Source: Pedobacter sp. Leaf170
GTDB lineage: Bacteria > Bacteroidota > Bacteroidia > Sphingobacteriales > Sphingobacteriaceae
NCBI RefSeq assembly: GCF_920984665.1
Contig: NZ_CAKLBP010000007.1
Location: 266,077 to 330,076, forward strand
Reading direction: 5' to 3'
Length of the DNA stretch: 64,000 nt
Shown in pieces: positions 25,042 through 34,620 of the stretch. The notes below the pieces were generated by a model. The model had not been told where the DNA came from, ran no database searches, and saw only the letters and a list, made by a program, of their open reading frames with translations. Position numbers and translations under genes: made by a program. Positions within the stretch are counted from its first letter, which is position 1. Every line of letters begins with the position of its first letter.

Positions 25042-27252
25042 TTATTTTTTAAAAGCTACGTAAAATGTAGAACCTTCATTTAGTTTACTATCAAACCAAA
25101 CTCTGCCATTATGTTTTTCTACAACTCTTTTTACAATAGCCAAGCCTACTCCAGTTCCATCTATCTCTTTAACGTTGTCCATGCGCTTAAAAAGCTCAAA
25201 AACCCTATCGTAATAACGATTATCAATTCCTATACCATTATCGGTAATTGTATAAATTATCTCATCTCCATCTATATATGAAGATACCTCGATTTTTGGT
25301 TTTGTTGCTTTAGATGAATATTTAACCGCATTACTAATCAGATTTGTAAATGCTTGCGCAATGAATGTTTTATCTCCCTTTAAATCTGTTAATTGCCCTA
25401 AAATTAGTTCGGCATTGTCTGCTTTAAAAGCATTCCACACTTCATGGGTAATTTCTTTAATTAAAGATTCCATATCAACCACTTCAAAATCAATTTCAGA
25501 GCGGCCAACCCTCGCTAAATTTAGTATCTCTTTGATTAAGAAATTCATTTTGTTGGCACCTGTTAATATCCTTTCCAGCATCTTTCTGCCGCCTTCATCA
25601 ATACTTTTATTTTTAAGCAATAATTCGGTATAGGTTTTTACAGAGGTAAGAGGTGTTCTTAAATCGTGAGAAATTGTATAGCTAAAGGTATCCAACTCAT
25701 CATAAGCTGCCTGTAGCTTTTCATTTAACAATCTGATTTCGTTAGCCTTTTTATTTACATCGGTAATAATAACCTCGCGAATGCGAAGAACAGATGCAAT
25801 TTCTTCTGCAAGCCATTTTTCGGAAGTGTTATTAACAACCTGAGACCATTTCTCAAAAGATTTTCTTGGAGATAAACCTTCTAAGCCATCAGGCAATATT
25901 TCTGTTGGTTTTTCTGGGTTACCCGCCCATTGAACTGTGGTAATTTGTTCTGGTTTAAACCAGATTATCATTTCGTTTAAATCTTTACTTAAGTTACACG
26001 CCAAAATACCCGAACCTAAATTTTTGTATTTTTTAGCAGGATGAAAAATTTCAGGTAATCGATGTGTATAATAAATGGATTCTTCATTAATGCTCTTCAA
26101 CCACTCTGCTAATTCCCATATATCTTCATCAGCAGGAACATTGCCTAAGGTTTTTAATTTATTTTCAAAAATTATGGCTACACCTGTTCCTAGCGTGATA
26201 TCGAAAAGTGATTTTTTATGACCCGCTAATGCATCTATTAAATATTTATCTCTTGATAAATGCTCTGTTAATATGGTAGCAGTATCTTTAAATTTTTCAA
26301 TAATTTCAGAGTCTTCCTCGCCCTGGCGATATTCTAAAGCCGAAGAAAGGATTTCACCGATTAATTTAGAGCCTTCTCTTGCTTTATAATCGATAAATTT
26401 AGCACTGTAATTATGACATGCGATTAAGCCCCAAAGTTCTCCTTTACAAATAAGTGATATGCTAAAGCTAGAATGCACACCCATATTTTTTAAGTATTGA
26501 ATATGAATTGGCGAAACGGCTCTTAAAACACCATTGGTTAAATCTAGTGGTTTGTCTTCTTCAAAAGTAATAATTTTAGCATCCTCTGCGTTTACATCAG
26601 CAATTAAACGGGTTAAATTAAGTTTATATAATTCTCTTGCTTGTTTAGGAATATCTGATGCCGGGTAGTGCAAACCAAAAAAAGGCTCTAATTTTGATTC
26701 CAGCTCTTCGGCAACCACTTCACCATGCCCTTCTTCCTGAAATTTGTAAACCATTACTCTATCGTAATCGATGAGCTTTTTAACCTCAATAGCGGCGCCT
26801 TTTAAAAGTGCAGCAACTGTTTTCCCTTGCAGCATAGCTGATGCAGAACGGCCAATAGCACTTTGAAGATCGTATTGTAATGTTACCGGTTCAAACTCCA
26901 ATAACCAATTATCTACCGATTCAGAAATTATTAGGTAGTAAGGCTTAACGCCTATAGCAGTTGGATGTGGACTTATAGCATGAAAACTCTTTCTTATCAC
27001 TCCAAGCCTCAATAAATCTTCAATATCAAATTGAATCTCATTTTGGGTGAAAAAACTATTTAAAATGCTTACAGATTTGTTCAGAAAGTTTTTAGCAGAT
27101 TCACCCAAAAAAGTTTCAGCATTTTCACTAATATATGATATAGTATGATTAGCTTTTTTTACCGCAACAAGAAAGCCATGTGATTGCACTTTGCCGGGAA
27201 TGTGAATTGGCTCTTTGTCACAATTGGTTAAATCTACTGAGAAATTATTCAT
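25042..27252 (-). CDS. Bacteriophytochrome sensor histidine kinase
   Basis: 736 residues from the ATG at 27252 (MNNFSVDLTNCDKEP); the ATG at 27270 is an alternative. Domain order: PAS (about 8-110) with the biliverdin-binding Cys11 in NCDKEPIHIPGKVQSHGF, GAF (about 125-300) with DIPKQARELY, PHY (about 300-490), then HisKA with phosphorylated His529 in ISHDLRTPL, and the HATPase region with DNGIGID and GTGVGLAIVKR. It senses red/far-red light through biliverdin. It is cotranscribed with an Rcp-like response regulator; the heme oxygenase lies after it. Output target unknown. Confidence 0.96.
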   Translation of the reverse strand: MNNFSVDLTNCDKEPIHIPGKVQSHGFLVAVKKANHTISYISENAETFLGESAKNFLNKSVSILNSFFTQNEIQFDIEDLLRLGVIRKSFHAISPHPTAIGVKPYYLIISESVDNWLLEFEPVTLQYDLQSAIGRSASAMLQGKTVAALLKGAAIEVKKLIDYDRVMVYKFQEEGHGEVVAEELESKLEPFFGLHYPASDIPKQARELYKLNLTRLIADVNAEDAKIITFEEDKPLDLTNGVLRAVSPIHIQYLKNMGVHSSFSISLICKGELWGLIACHNYSAKFIDYKAREGSKLIGEILSSALEYRQGEEDSEIIEKFKDTATILTEHLSRDKYLIDALAGHKKSLFDITLGTGVAIIFENKLKTLGNVPADEDIWELAEWLKSINEESIYYTHRLPEIFHPAKKYKNLGSGILACNLSKDLNEMIIWFKPEQITTVQWAGNPEKPTEILPDGLEGLSPRKSFEKWSQVVNNTSEKWLAEEIASVLRIREVIITDVNKKANEIRLLNEKLQAAYDELDTFSYTISHDLRTPLTSVKTYTELLLKNKSIDEGGRKMLERILTGANKMNFLIKEILNLARVGRSEIDFEVVDMESLIKEITHEVWNAFKADNAELILGQLTDLKGDKTFIAQAFTNLISNAVKYSSKATKPKIEVSSYIDGDEIIYTITDNGIGIDNRYYDRVFELFKRMDNVKEIDGTGVGLAIVKRVVEKHNGRVWFDSKLNEGSTFYVAFKK

Positions 27253-27389
27253 AAAAATATTTGTATACAAAAGTATCAGATTTATCGGCTTTACAAACTC
27301 CTGTACTTTAAATAGATTTAAAATTTTTCATTTCAGTTTTGCGGTTTATTTTTTATTATATATTTGTTCAAAATTAAAAGTTCATCCCG

Positions 27390-27767
27390 TTGGCAAAAAA
27401 ACACATTTTGGTTGTAGAAGACAACCATGCAATTTTAGATGTAATTACCCTAATACTTGAAAGCGAAGCTTTTGATGTTGAAGGTTTAAATAAAGGTGCC
27501 GACTTTATTAAACATGTTCATGATTTTTTACCTGATGTTATCATTATGGACATAATGCTTCCGGATATTGATGGCAGGGTTTTATTGAAAGAATTAAAAC
27601 AAAATCCAGAAACCAAACATATTCCTGTTTTAATGATTTCGGCAAGATATAACTCGACAAACTATATGCTTGATGATATTGCTGCAGATGATTTTATGGC
27701 AAAGCCTTTTAATATTGATGAGCTGATGGATAAAATTTATGCACTTTTAAAAAAATCTAAAGCTTAG
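27390..27767 (+). CDS. Single-domain response regulator with TTG start
   Basis: 125 residues, a receiver domain: VVEDNHA pocket, Asp54 in VIIMDIMLPD, SARYN and MAKPFNI with the conserved Lys. No output domain. The frame is opened by TAA at 27375 and holds no ATG before the receiver fold begins, so TTG at 27390 is the only reasonable start. It is divergent from the phytochrome gene, 137 bases away, so it may be controlled together with it. Confidence 0.88.
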   Translation: MAKKHILVVEDNHAILDVITLILESEAFDVEGLNKGADFIKHVHDFLPDVIIMDIMLPDIDGRVLLKELKQNPETKHIPVLMISARYNSTNYMLDDIAADDFMAKPFNIDELMDKIYALLKKSKA

Positions 27768-27803
27768 GCAATAATCGATTTCAGCTATTTTATATATCTA
27801 CAA

Positions 27804-27956
27804 TTATTTTTTCTTAGATTTTTCTTTAGATGTTTTCTCTACACTAACCTTTTCTGCATCCTTTGCCGAGGTTACTTTATCGCCTGCTCCTTTTGCTTTT
27901 GATTCTTTTGGTGCAGTTGCTTTGCTTTTTTCTGCTGATGTTTTCGAATTTTTCAT
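27804..27956 (-). CDS. 50-residue Lys-rich basic protein
   Basis: A 50-codon ORF reading MKNSKTSAEKSKATAPKESK, then AKGAGDKVTSAKDAEKVSVEK and ending TSKEKSKKK. It is made almost only of Lys, Ser, Ala, Thr and Glu and is probably disordered; such peptides often bind nucleic acid. It is convergent with the response-regulator gene. No family is recognised, and it could be a spurious low-complexity frame, but its length, clean ATG and codon use argue otherwise. Confidence 0.55.
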   Translation of the reverse strand: MKNSKTSAEKSKATAPKESKAKGAGDKVTSAKDAEKVSVEKTSKEKSKKK

Positions 27957-27995
27957 AATTAATTTTCCTTTACACAATTAAACTTTTAGCCATTC

Positions 27996-28340
27996 TTATG
28001 CGGCTTCAACTTCATCTGGCTTAAATCCTTTTGAACTTCCTGGTGTTGCAATTGTAAAAACATTTGTAAACCACTCCACTCCTTTTTCGTGACTAAGCAC
28101 TGCAATTTTTTTCCACTTTGTGAAATTTTCTAACCCGGGTTTAGCATCCTGAATCCAAGCTCCAGCAGTGAAGTTTTTCACATCGGTCTCTAAAATCAGT
28201 AAATACCTTATTTCGCCAAATTTTTCCACTGTTCTTGCCAACCCGGGTAATAAAACAGTTTTTATATCCTCGCTTGTTACTTCACCTGTGGCTCTAACGC
28301 CGAAAATATTATCCTGTAAACCCGTTATTTCTGCTAGCAT
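27996..28340 (-). CDS. STAS/SpoIIAA-like domain protein
   Basis: 114 residues, one domain. VRATGEVTSEDIKTVLLPGL, then IRYLLILETDVKNFT and KIAVLSHEKGVEWF match the SpoIIAA-like STAS family (related to SEC14/CRAL-TRIO), whose members bind lipids or partners. No phosphorylatable Ser of the anti-sigma antagonist type is evident. The gene ends 39 bases upstream of the small Lys-rich ORF on the same strand and may be cotranscribed with it. Confidence 0.82.
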   Translation of the reverse strand: MLAEITGLQDNIFGVRATGEVTSEDIKTVLLPGLARTVEKFGEIRYLLILETDVKNFTAGAWIQDAKPGLENFTKWKKIAVLSHEKGVEWFTNVFTIATPGSSKGFKPDEVEAA

Positions 28341-28481
28341 TCTTCAATTTTATAATATTAGAACATTATGTATTGAAAGAAGTTTGGATTTTAAACAAAT
28401 TCTAAAAGGTTGTGAATCTTATAAAACAGTTATCTGATAGATGATGTTATAAATCAAAATTTAAACGAAGAAATTAAATCT

Positions 28482-29600
28482 ATGAAAATCAATTTATTAA
28501 AGATTCCAACTGCCATTGTAGCACTGGCGATTACGATATCTGCATGTAATAGCGACTCAAATAAATCGAACACAACCGATTCCTTAACAACAGATTCAAA
28601 TGCTGTTTCATCTTTAAAACCTGCTGGTCCGCCGCCAGAATGGGGAAAAACCATTAAACCTGAAATGCAGGCGGTTATTGAGAAACTGGTAAGCTATGGC
28701 GATAAGCCGCTAGAAACATTGAGCGCTGTTGATGCCCGTAAAAATCATACACCAACAGATGCTGTTATGGACTTAGTTTCGGCGAATAAAATAGAAATTC
28801 CTGCACCAATGGTAGACACGGTTGGAAAAGATATTGATGCAAATGGCGCCAAAATTCATTTAAGAATTTACACACCGAAAGAGGCAAAAGGACCATATCC
28901 GGTTATAGTTTACTATCACGGGGGTGGTTTTGTAATTGCAAACCTTGATGTGTATAATGCATCAGCACAGGCATTGGCAGAACAGGTTAATGCAGTTGTG
29001 GTTTCTGTAGCTTACAGACTGGCACCCGAAAATAAATTTCCTGCGGCACACCAGGATGCTTTTGCTGCTTATGAATGGGTTGTTAAAAATGCGGCCAGTT
29101 TAAAAGGCGATCCGGCTAAAATTGCTGTTGTGGGCGAAAGTGCAGGTGGTAATCTGGCTGCAAACGTTTCTATAATGGCACGCGATAAAAAAATAATGAT
29201 TCCGGTTCATCAGGTTTTGGTTTACCCAATTGCACAGGCGAACATGGAAACCGAATCGTATAAAATGTATGCTGATGCAAAGCCGTTAAATAAGGCAATG
29301 ATGACTTGGTTTACGGAAAAATATCTAAATAATATGGATGAGGCTCAGAATCCTCAAATCTCATTAGTAAATGCGAAATTGCAAGGTTTGCCGCCAACAA
29401 CAATTATTACGGCAGAAATAGATCCTTTACATGATGATGGTACAATGCTTGCCAATAAATTATCAGCCGCAGGCGTAAAAGTAAACAGTAGAAATTATGA
29501 AGGCGTAACCCACGAATTTTTTGGAATGGCGCTGGTTGTTCCGGAAGCAAAACAAGCTCAGGCTTACGCTGCCGAACAATTAAAAACTGCTTTTAAATAA
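28482..29600 (+). CDS. Lipoprotein alpha/beta hydrolase (HSL-type esterase)
   Basis: 372 residues: signal MKINLLKIPTAIVALAITISAC with the lipidation Cys at residue 22, a Ser/Thr/Asn-rich linker, then an alpha/beta-hydrolase domain. HSL-family marks are the oxyanion loop YYHGGGFVIA, the nucleophile elbow VVGESAGGNL, the acid in EIDPLHDDG and the His in VTHEFFG. It should hydrolyse short acyl esters at the envelope. The ATG sits about 140 bases after the divergent STAS gene. A strong bidirectional terminator follows. Confidence 0.93.
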   Translation: MKINLLKIPTAIVALAITISACNSDSNKSNTTDSLTTDSNAVSSLKPAGPPPEWGKTIKPEMQAVIEKLVSYGDKPLETLSAVDARKNHTPTDAVMDLVSANKIEIPAPMVDTVGKDIDANGAKIHLRIYTPKEAKGPYPVIVYYHGGGFVIANLDVYNASAQALAEQVNAVVVSVAYRLAPENKFPAAHQDAFAAYEWVVKNAASLKGDPAKIAVVGESAGGNLAANVSIMARDKKIMIPVHQVLVYPIAQANMETESYKMYADAKPLNKAMMTWFTEKYLNNMDEAQNPQISLVNAKLQGLPPTTIITAEIDPLHDDGTMLANKLSAAGVKVNSRNYEGVTHEFFGMALVVPEAKQAQAYAAEQLKTAFK

Positions 29601-29601
29601 A

Positions 29602-29641
29602 AAAAATGGGTTTAGCAAAATAGAATGCTAAACCCATTTTT
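29602..29641. terminator. Bidirectional intrinsic terminator
   Basis: A 16-bp stem (29602-29617 with 29626-29641; core ATGGGTTTAGCA/TGCTAAACCCAT) between the convergent esterase and Ku genes, flanked by A and T runs on both sides. Confidence 0.92.
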
Positions 29642-29659
29642 AAATTCAGAGTACTCAAA

Positions 29660-30430
29660 TTAAGCCCCTTTTTTCGAGCCTAAACTCTGCATAAGTTGTT
29701 CATATAGATCATCGCTACTTGCTTTCTGCGGTTTCATCTTCTTAACGGTTGCACGCTTTCCTTTGGCTTTAGCTTTAATGATCTTTAGCAGTTCATTGTG
29801 ATATTCATCCTTAAATGAGCTTAAATCGAACTTGCTCGAATATTGCTTAATCAATGCTAAACCCACATCCATTTCTTTTTTAGTGATGGTAATATCTGTA
29901 ACCTTGGTTACTTCTGCTAAACTTCGGATTTCTTCCTCAAAGCGAATTTTGGTGATCACAATAACGCCATCCATTGGATGAATAACACACAGATTTTCAT
30001 TGTTACGTAATACGAACCTTGCAACGCCTGCTTTTCCCGACTTTTCTAACGCTTTAAGCAGTAAAGCATAAGCTTTTCTGCCTTGCTTTTCTGGCTCGGT
30101 ATAATACGAGGTTTCATAATAAATAGGATTGATTTCTTTTATATCTACAAAATTTTCAAGCTCGATGATTTTTGTTTTTTCCGGAGCGGCTTCCTCAAAG
30201 TCATGCTTATCCAAAATAATATATCTGTCTTTTAGAAAATGCCCTTTTACAATTTTTTCAAAAGGTACTTCTTTATGGGTATTTTCATTAACCCTTAAAT
30301 ATTTAATTTTAGCCTGATCGCGTTCATCAAGCATATCTAAATCCAGATTGCTGCTTTGTACACCAGAAAACAACTTTACCGGAATATTTACAAGTCCAAA
30401 TCCAATTGATCCTTTCCAAATTGATCTCAT
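29660..30430 (-). CDS. Ku protein (non-homologous end joining)
   Basis: 256 residues from ATG at 30430 (MRSIWKGSIGFGLVNIPVKLF), which is the usual Ku N-terminus; the ATG at 30454 adds a non-homologous leader. The bacterial Ku homodimer binds DNA ends and recruits LigD. The core beta-barrel and the GRKAYALLLKALEKSGKAGVARFVLR segment are complete, and the C-terminus is basic (KAKGKRATVKKMKPQK), a usual DNA-contacting tail. No ligD is in the window. Confidence 0.95.
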   Translation of the reverse strand: MRSIWKGSIGFGLVNIPVKLFSGVQSSNLDLDMLDERDQAKIKYLRVNENTHKEVPFEKIVKGHFLKDRYIILDKHDFEEAAPEKTKIIELENFVDIKEINPIYYETSYYTEPEKQGRKAYALLLKALEKSGKAGVARFVLRNNENLCVIHPMDGVIVITKIRFEEEIRSLAEVTKVTDITITKKEMDVGLALIKQYSSKFDLSSFKDEYHNELLKIIKAKAKGKRATVKKMKPQKASSDDLYEQLMQSLGSKKGA

Positions 30431-30555
30431 ATTTTTTGTTTTATTAAGAAACATGCTAATAAATCATATTGTTTTCGATTAGAAATGTCATATTTCTTTA
30501 CAGGCAAACTATTTATGGCATATCATGTTATTTAAGTATCTATTCCTTTGAAATT

Positions 30556-32826
30556 ATGAAAATTGCTTATATATCAACTTACCCACCTCGCGAATGCGGT
30601 CTAGCCACTTTTAATCAAAACCTTGTTAATGCTTTGGCGCTTAATACTGCCTACGAAGCCGACAAAAGTTTTATTGTTGCAATGAACGAATCTGATGATT
30701 TAAATGAACATCAGTATCCGCAAGAAGTTAAGTTTGTAATTCGTCAGCAAAACCAACACGACTATTTAGAAGCTGCCAATTTCATCAACAACAGTGAGGT
30801 TGATGCCTGTATAATTGAACATGAATTTGGAATTTTTGGAGGAGAAAGCGGTGTATTCTTATTATCCTTAATAAATAATTTAAAAAAGCCATTTATTACG
30901 GTATTGCATACGGTGTTAAAAGAACCGAATTTTATGCAACAAACCATAATTAAAGAAATTGCAGCTAAAGCAGCTAAAATTGTGGTAATGAGCAAAAAAG
31001 CAGTTTTATTTTTAACAAGCATTTACCAAATTCCTTCTACTCACATACAGCTTATCGAGCATGGCGTACCTGATTTGGAGCCATCAGTGGATAATGAGTT
31101 GCTACAAACTGATTTATTTAAAGGTAGAAAGGTGTTATTTACGTTTGGTTTAATCAGCAGAAATAAAGGGTTAGAAACCGTTGTAAAAGCTTTACCATCT
31201 ATTGTAAAAAAACGCCCTGAAGTATTATATGTAATTTTAGGTAATACCCATCCGGGTGTTGTAAAACATAACGGTGAAGAATATCGCGATAGCTTAAAAT
31301 ATTTAGCGAAGAAACTTGGCGTAGAGAATAATATCGCCTTTGTAAATAAGTTTGTATCAGAGTCTGAATTACATCAATATTTAACAGCTTGCTATTTATA
31401 CATTACCCCTTACTTAAATGAGGCACAAATAACAAGTGGAACATTATCTTATGCCGTTGGTGCAGGTGCCGCAGTTATCTCCACACCATACTGGCATGCA
31501 CAAGAGTTGCTTGCGGATGATAGAGGAAAGATTTTTGATTTTAAAAACGATGAACAATTGGCAACAATTGTAAATGATTTATTAGAAAATGAGCAAAATC
31601 ATATAAAACTTAAAGAGAATGCATACCGTTACGGTTTAAAATTGAGATGGCCTGAAATTGGAAATACTTATATCAATACTTTAAATGAAGCGATTAGCTC
31701 AGTATCAAAACCTAAGAGAGAAATACCGCCGATAATTGATGTTGAACGTATGCCTGCCTTAAATTTGAGCCATATCGAATTGCTAACAGACGATACAGGC
31801 ATAATTCAACACGCAAAATTTGGAATACCGAATTTAAAAGAAGGTTATTGCATTGATGATAACGCCAGGGCTTTGATATTGGTACTATTAGCTTACGAAC
31901 AAGATAAAAATAAAAAAGCATTGAAGCTGATGCCTGTGTATTTGAGTTTTATTCAATACATGCAATTGGAAGACGGTAATTTTAGAAATTTCCTAAGTTT
32001 CAACAGGAATTATTTAGATGAAGTTGGCTCTGAAGATTCTTTTGGAAGAACGGTTTGGTCGTTAGGTTATTTAATTTGTGCAGCACCAAATAATTCATAC
32101 CGGGAATTTGGACGTGAGCTTTTCTCAAATTCTGTTCGGCACTTTAAAGATTTAAAATATATCCGTTCTATAGCAAATACAATTATTGGGGTAAGCTATT
32201 ATCTAAAGGCACACGATGGTGATGAACTTTTAATTGAGGAAATAAATCGTTTATCAGCTGTTCTGGTTGATGCTTACCGTAAAAATAAAGAAGACAAATG
32301 GCATTGGTTTGAAGATATTTTAACCTACGATAATGCGATTTTGCCATTGGCCTTATTAAGTCATTACGAGGTAACCGGAAATTTAGAATCTTTAGAGATT
32401 GCGATGGAATCAATAGAATTTCTAAATAGTTTTTCTTTTGAAAACGGATACTTAAATCCGGTTGGAAATGCTGGTTGGATGAAGAAACATGGCAAAAACC
32501 CGGTTTACGATCAGCAGGCATTAGAAACGATGGCGATGGTTTTACTCTATCACAAAGCCTTTGAAATTACACGTGATAATAAATATTTGAATTTGATGCA
32601 CATCAGCTATGAGTGGTTTTTAGGTAGAAACAGCCTACATATTCCTTTGTATGATTTTGAAACACATGGTTGTGCAGATGGTCTGCAATTTAATAGTGTA
32701 AACAGAAACCAGGGCGCTGAAAGTACTTTAGCTTATTTCATATCTCACTTAACGGTGCTAAAGGCCGCAGAGATTGAATTTCAAACCCTTTCCTCTCCTT
32801 TAGTTGATGCAGAGAAAGTTTGTTAA
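30556..32826 (+). CDS. GT4 glycosyltransferase fused to an alpha/alpha-barrel domain
   Basis: 756 residues from the ATG at 30556 (MKIAYISTYPPRECG); an upstream in-frame ATG at 30469 adds an unlikely 29-residue leader. Residues 1-370 form a GT4 fold, with ECGLATFNQNL, then RKVLFTFGLISRNKGLETVV and the ASGTL-like ITSGTLSYAVGAGAAVISTPYW near the acceptor site. Residues about 400-756 look like an (alpha/alpha) barrel, with NLKEGYCIDDNARALIL, then WHWFEDILTYDNAILPLALL, as in certain glycosidases. Neighbouring GH130 suggests mannose glycan metabolism. Substrate not deducible. Confidence 0.85.
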   Translation: MKIAYISTYPPRECGLATFNQNLVNALALNTAYEADKSFIVAMNESDDLNEHQYPQEVKFVIRQQNQHDYLEAANFINNSEVDACIIEHEFGIFGGESGVFLLSLINNLKKPFITVLHTVLKEPNFMQQTIIKEIAAKAAKIVVMSKKAVLFLTSIYQIPSTHIQLIEHGVPDLEPSVDNELLQTDLFKGRKVLFTFGLISRNKGLETVVKALPSIVKKRPEVLYVILGNTHPGVVKHNGEEYRDSLKYLAKKLGVENNIAFVNKFVSESELHQYLTACYLYITPYLNEAQITSGTLSYAVGAGAAVISTPYWHAQELLADDRGKIFDFKNDEQLATIVNDLLENEQNHIKLKENAYRYGLKLRWPEIGNTYINTLNEAISSVSKPKREIPPIIDVERMPALNLSHIELLTDDTGIIQHAKFGIPNLKEGYCIDDNARALILVLLAYEQDKNKKALKLMPVYLSFIQYMQLEDGNFRNFLSFNRNYLDEVGSEDSFGRTVWSLGYLICAAPNNSYREFGRELFSNSVRHFKDLKYIRSIANTIIGVSYYLKAHDGDELLIEEINRLSAVLVDAYRKNKEDKWHWFEDILTYDNAILPLALLSHYEVTGNLESLEIAMESIEFLNSFSFENGYLNPVGNAGWMKKHGKNPVYDQQALETMAMVLLYHKAFEITRDNKYLNLMHISYEWFLGRNSLHIPLYDFETHGCADGLQFNSVNRNQGAESTLAYFISHLTVLKAAEIEFQTLSSPLVDAEKVC

Positions 32827-32843
32827 TGAATATATTTTGAATG

Positions 32844-32878
32844 CAAAAAGCCGGATTTTAAAAAAATCCGGCTTTTTG
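32844..32878 (+). terminator. Intrinsic terminator, 16-bp perfect stem
   Basis: CAAAAAGCCGGATTTT (32844-32859) pairs exactly with 32863-32878 through an AAA loop, 18 bases after the GT4 fusion stop. It can also act on the opposite strand for the GH130 gene. Confidence 0.93.
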
Positions 32879-33019
32879 TTTTAAGAAGTTTTTTATGCTC
32901 ATAAGTACGGTTAAGACTTTTTGCACAATGTTATTCTGAACTTTGCAATGAACAGGAAAGTATCGGAGAACTAATACTTACACAAATTTTAAGAAAAAAA
33001 ACTATTTATTACCCTATGA

Positions 33020-34495
33020 TTATTCTTCTGCATTATTCTCCAACAATTTGTTCAAAAGCAATTCTAAATTAACCGTTGCAAAGGTTGAGCTGTAATCTGA
33101 TAATCCGTAAGGAATAATCAATTCGCCATTGCTGATAATTGAACCGCAAGAATACACTACATTAGGTACATAACCTTCGCGTTCATCTCCGTTAGGAATA
33201 ATTAATGGTTCTTTTAAATGGCCAATTTCTTTTGTCGGATCTTCTAAATCAAGCAATCTAACACCAATGCAATATCTACGCATTGGCCCTACACCATGTG
33301 TCATTAAAAGCCACCCTTTATCTGTTTCTATGGGCGAACCACAGTTACCTACCTGCACCAAATCCCAATCGTAACGTGGCTGTTTTAATAAAATTGGATT
33401 TTCCCATACGTTAATCTTGTCTGAAAACATCAGATAATTATTCCATCCGTCTATCCTACTCATCATCACATATTTGCCTTTAATTTTCCTAGGAAATAAG
33501 GCTAAATTTTTGTTCTGTGCACCATCGCCATACAAAGGAATTACCTTAAACTCGTAAAAATCTTCGGTTTGAACCAGTTTTGGTATAATTAAAGAACCAT
33601 CAAAAGCTGTATAAGTAGCATAATAAACCACTTTTCCATCATCTTTAATAAATTTTACAAATCTGGCATCTTCAATTCCTTTTCTTTCAAATTCAGAAAT
33701 CGGGAAAATTACCCTGTCAGATAAATCGGTATCTTTCGAAAAGCTGATGGTATGGTAAGTATCAGAGAGCCAAAGCACTTTATCGTACTCTATAAGTCTG
33801 TTCTGATTATCCTGATGTAAAATTTTTGAATCTTTGATGATGTTACTCAAACTGGTGTACTCAAATTTATCGTCGAGCTTGCTTTCCATTTCTTCCAAAA
33901 CCGAAGGGTCGATTTGTGCATAAGCAGCCTTTTTCAAGAACATTTTTTTAACGTAAATTGCATTGCGAATTACTTCAGCTTCATCAACATAATTACCTAC
34001 CGGTAAAACAGATATGTTATTTTTCGCATCAATTAAAGCACGTCTGAAAACAATAGAAGATATATGTCCTTCACCTACAGCCCTGAAGCTGATTATAACA
34101 CGTTTTTCACCTTCTACTAAATCAGTTTGGTCAGGATCATCTATAATACTTGGATTAAAAAAAGCTGCCGATTCGATTGAATATTCATGTGTAAAGTAAG
34201 CTCCGATTAATAACTTGGTGTAAGGATGTAAATCTTCTAAATCTACGTTTAAGGCGGTAAGCTGTTTTTTAAGCTTTTTACAATGCCTGTTTAGTATTTT
34301 AGTAATATTTCTGTGCCTTTTAGAATACTCTTGCAATATTGGCGACACTAAAGAAAAAACTTTCTCATCAGAAAACTGCAGCACTTTTTTAATGACTTCC
34401 AAAGCTCGTTCTTCTCCGTTAAAAAAGAAACGGGCAATTACTCTTTTTGTATCAGGGTTAACTTTAACCGGTTTTCGTTCTATGTGTAATCTCAT
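33020..34495 (-). CDS. Glycoside hydrolase family 130 (mannoside phosphorylase-like)
   Basis: 491 residues. The first 150 residues are a helical extension; the five-bladed beta-propeller follows, with DARFVKFIKDDGKVVYYATYTAFDG, then DWDLVQVGNCGSPIETDKGWLLMTHGVGPMRRYCIG and GYVPNVVYSCGS. GH130 phosphorylases act on beta-mannosyl linkages in Bacteroidota. The fused helical start is typical of the larger Bacteroidota subgroup. It is convergent with the GT4 fusion gene, and probably works in the same glycan pathway. The start may lie at another ATG near the N-terminus. Confidence 0.88.
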   Translation of the reverse strand: MRLHIERKPVKVNPDTKRVIARFFFNGEERALEVIKKVLQFSDEKVFSLVSPILQEYSKRHRNITKILNRHCKKLKKQLTALNVDLEDLHPYTKLLIGAYFTHEYSIESAAFFNPSIIDDPDQTDLVEGEKRVIISFRAVGEGHISSIVFRRALIDAKNNISVLPVGNYVDEAEVIRNAIYVKKMFLKKAAYAQIDPSVLEEMESKLDDKFEYTSLSNIIKDSKILHQDNQNRLIEYDKVLWLSDTYHTISFSKDTDLSDRVIFPISEFERKGIEDARFVKFIKDDGKVVYYATYTAFDGSLIIPKLVQTEDFYEFKVIPLYGDGAQNKNLALFPRKIKGKYVMMSRIDGWNNYLMFSDKINVWENPILLKQPRYDWDLVQVGNCGSPIETDKGWLLMTHGVGPMRRYCIGVRLLDLEDPTKEIGHLKEPLIIPNGDEREGYVPNVVYSCGSIISNGELIIPYGLSDYSSTFATVNLELLLNKLLENNAEE

Positions 34496-34620
34496 TTTTA
34501 TGTGTTTATTAGCGATAAATTAAGACAAAATCTTCATCTATTTCTACAATATTTAGTAACTAATTTTTAGCTATAATTGTTTCATTTGTTTTGCTGATAA
34601 TGTGGTTCTAATAATAAATA

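Noticed and set aside
27390..27460. Plus-strand frame from 27215 over the TTG-start regulator
   Set aside because: Has no domain and conflicts with the clear receiver domain frame.
30469..30555. Longer N-terminus for the GT4 fusion
   Set aside because: The GT4 fold begins at MKIAYIST, and the extra 29 residues include Cys/aromatic text with no match to a signal or domain.
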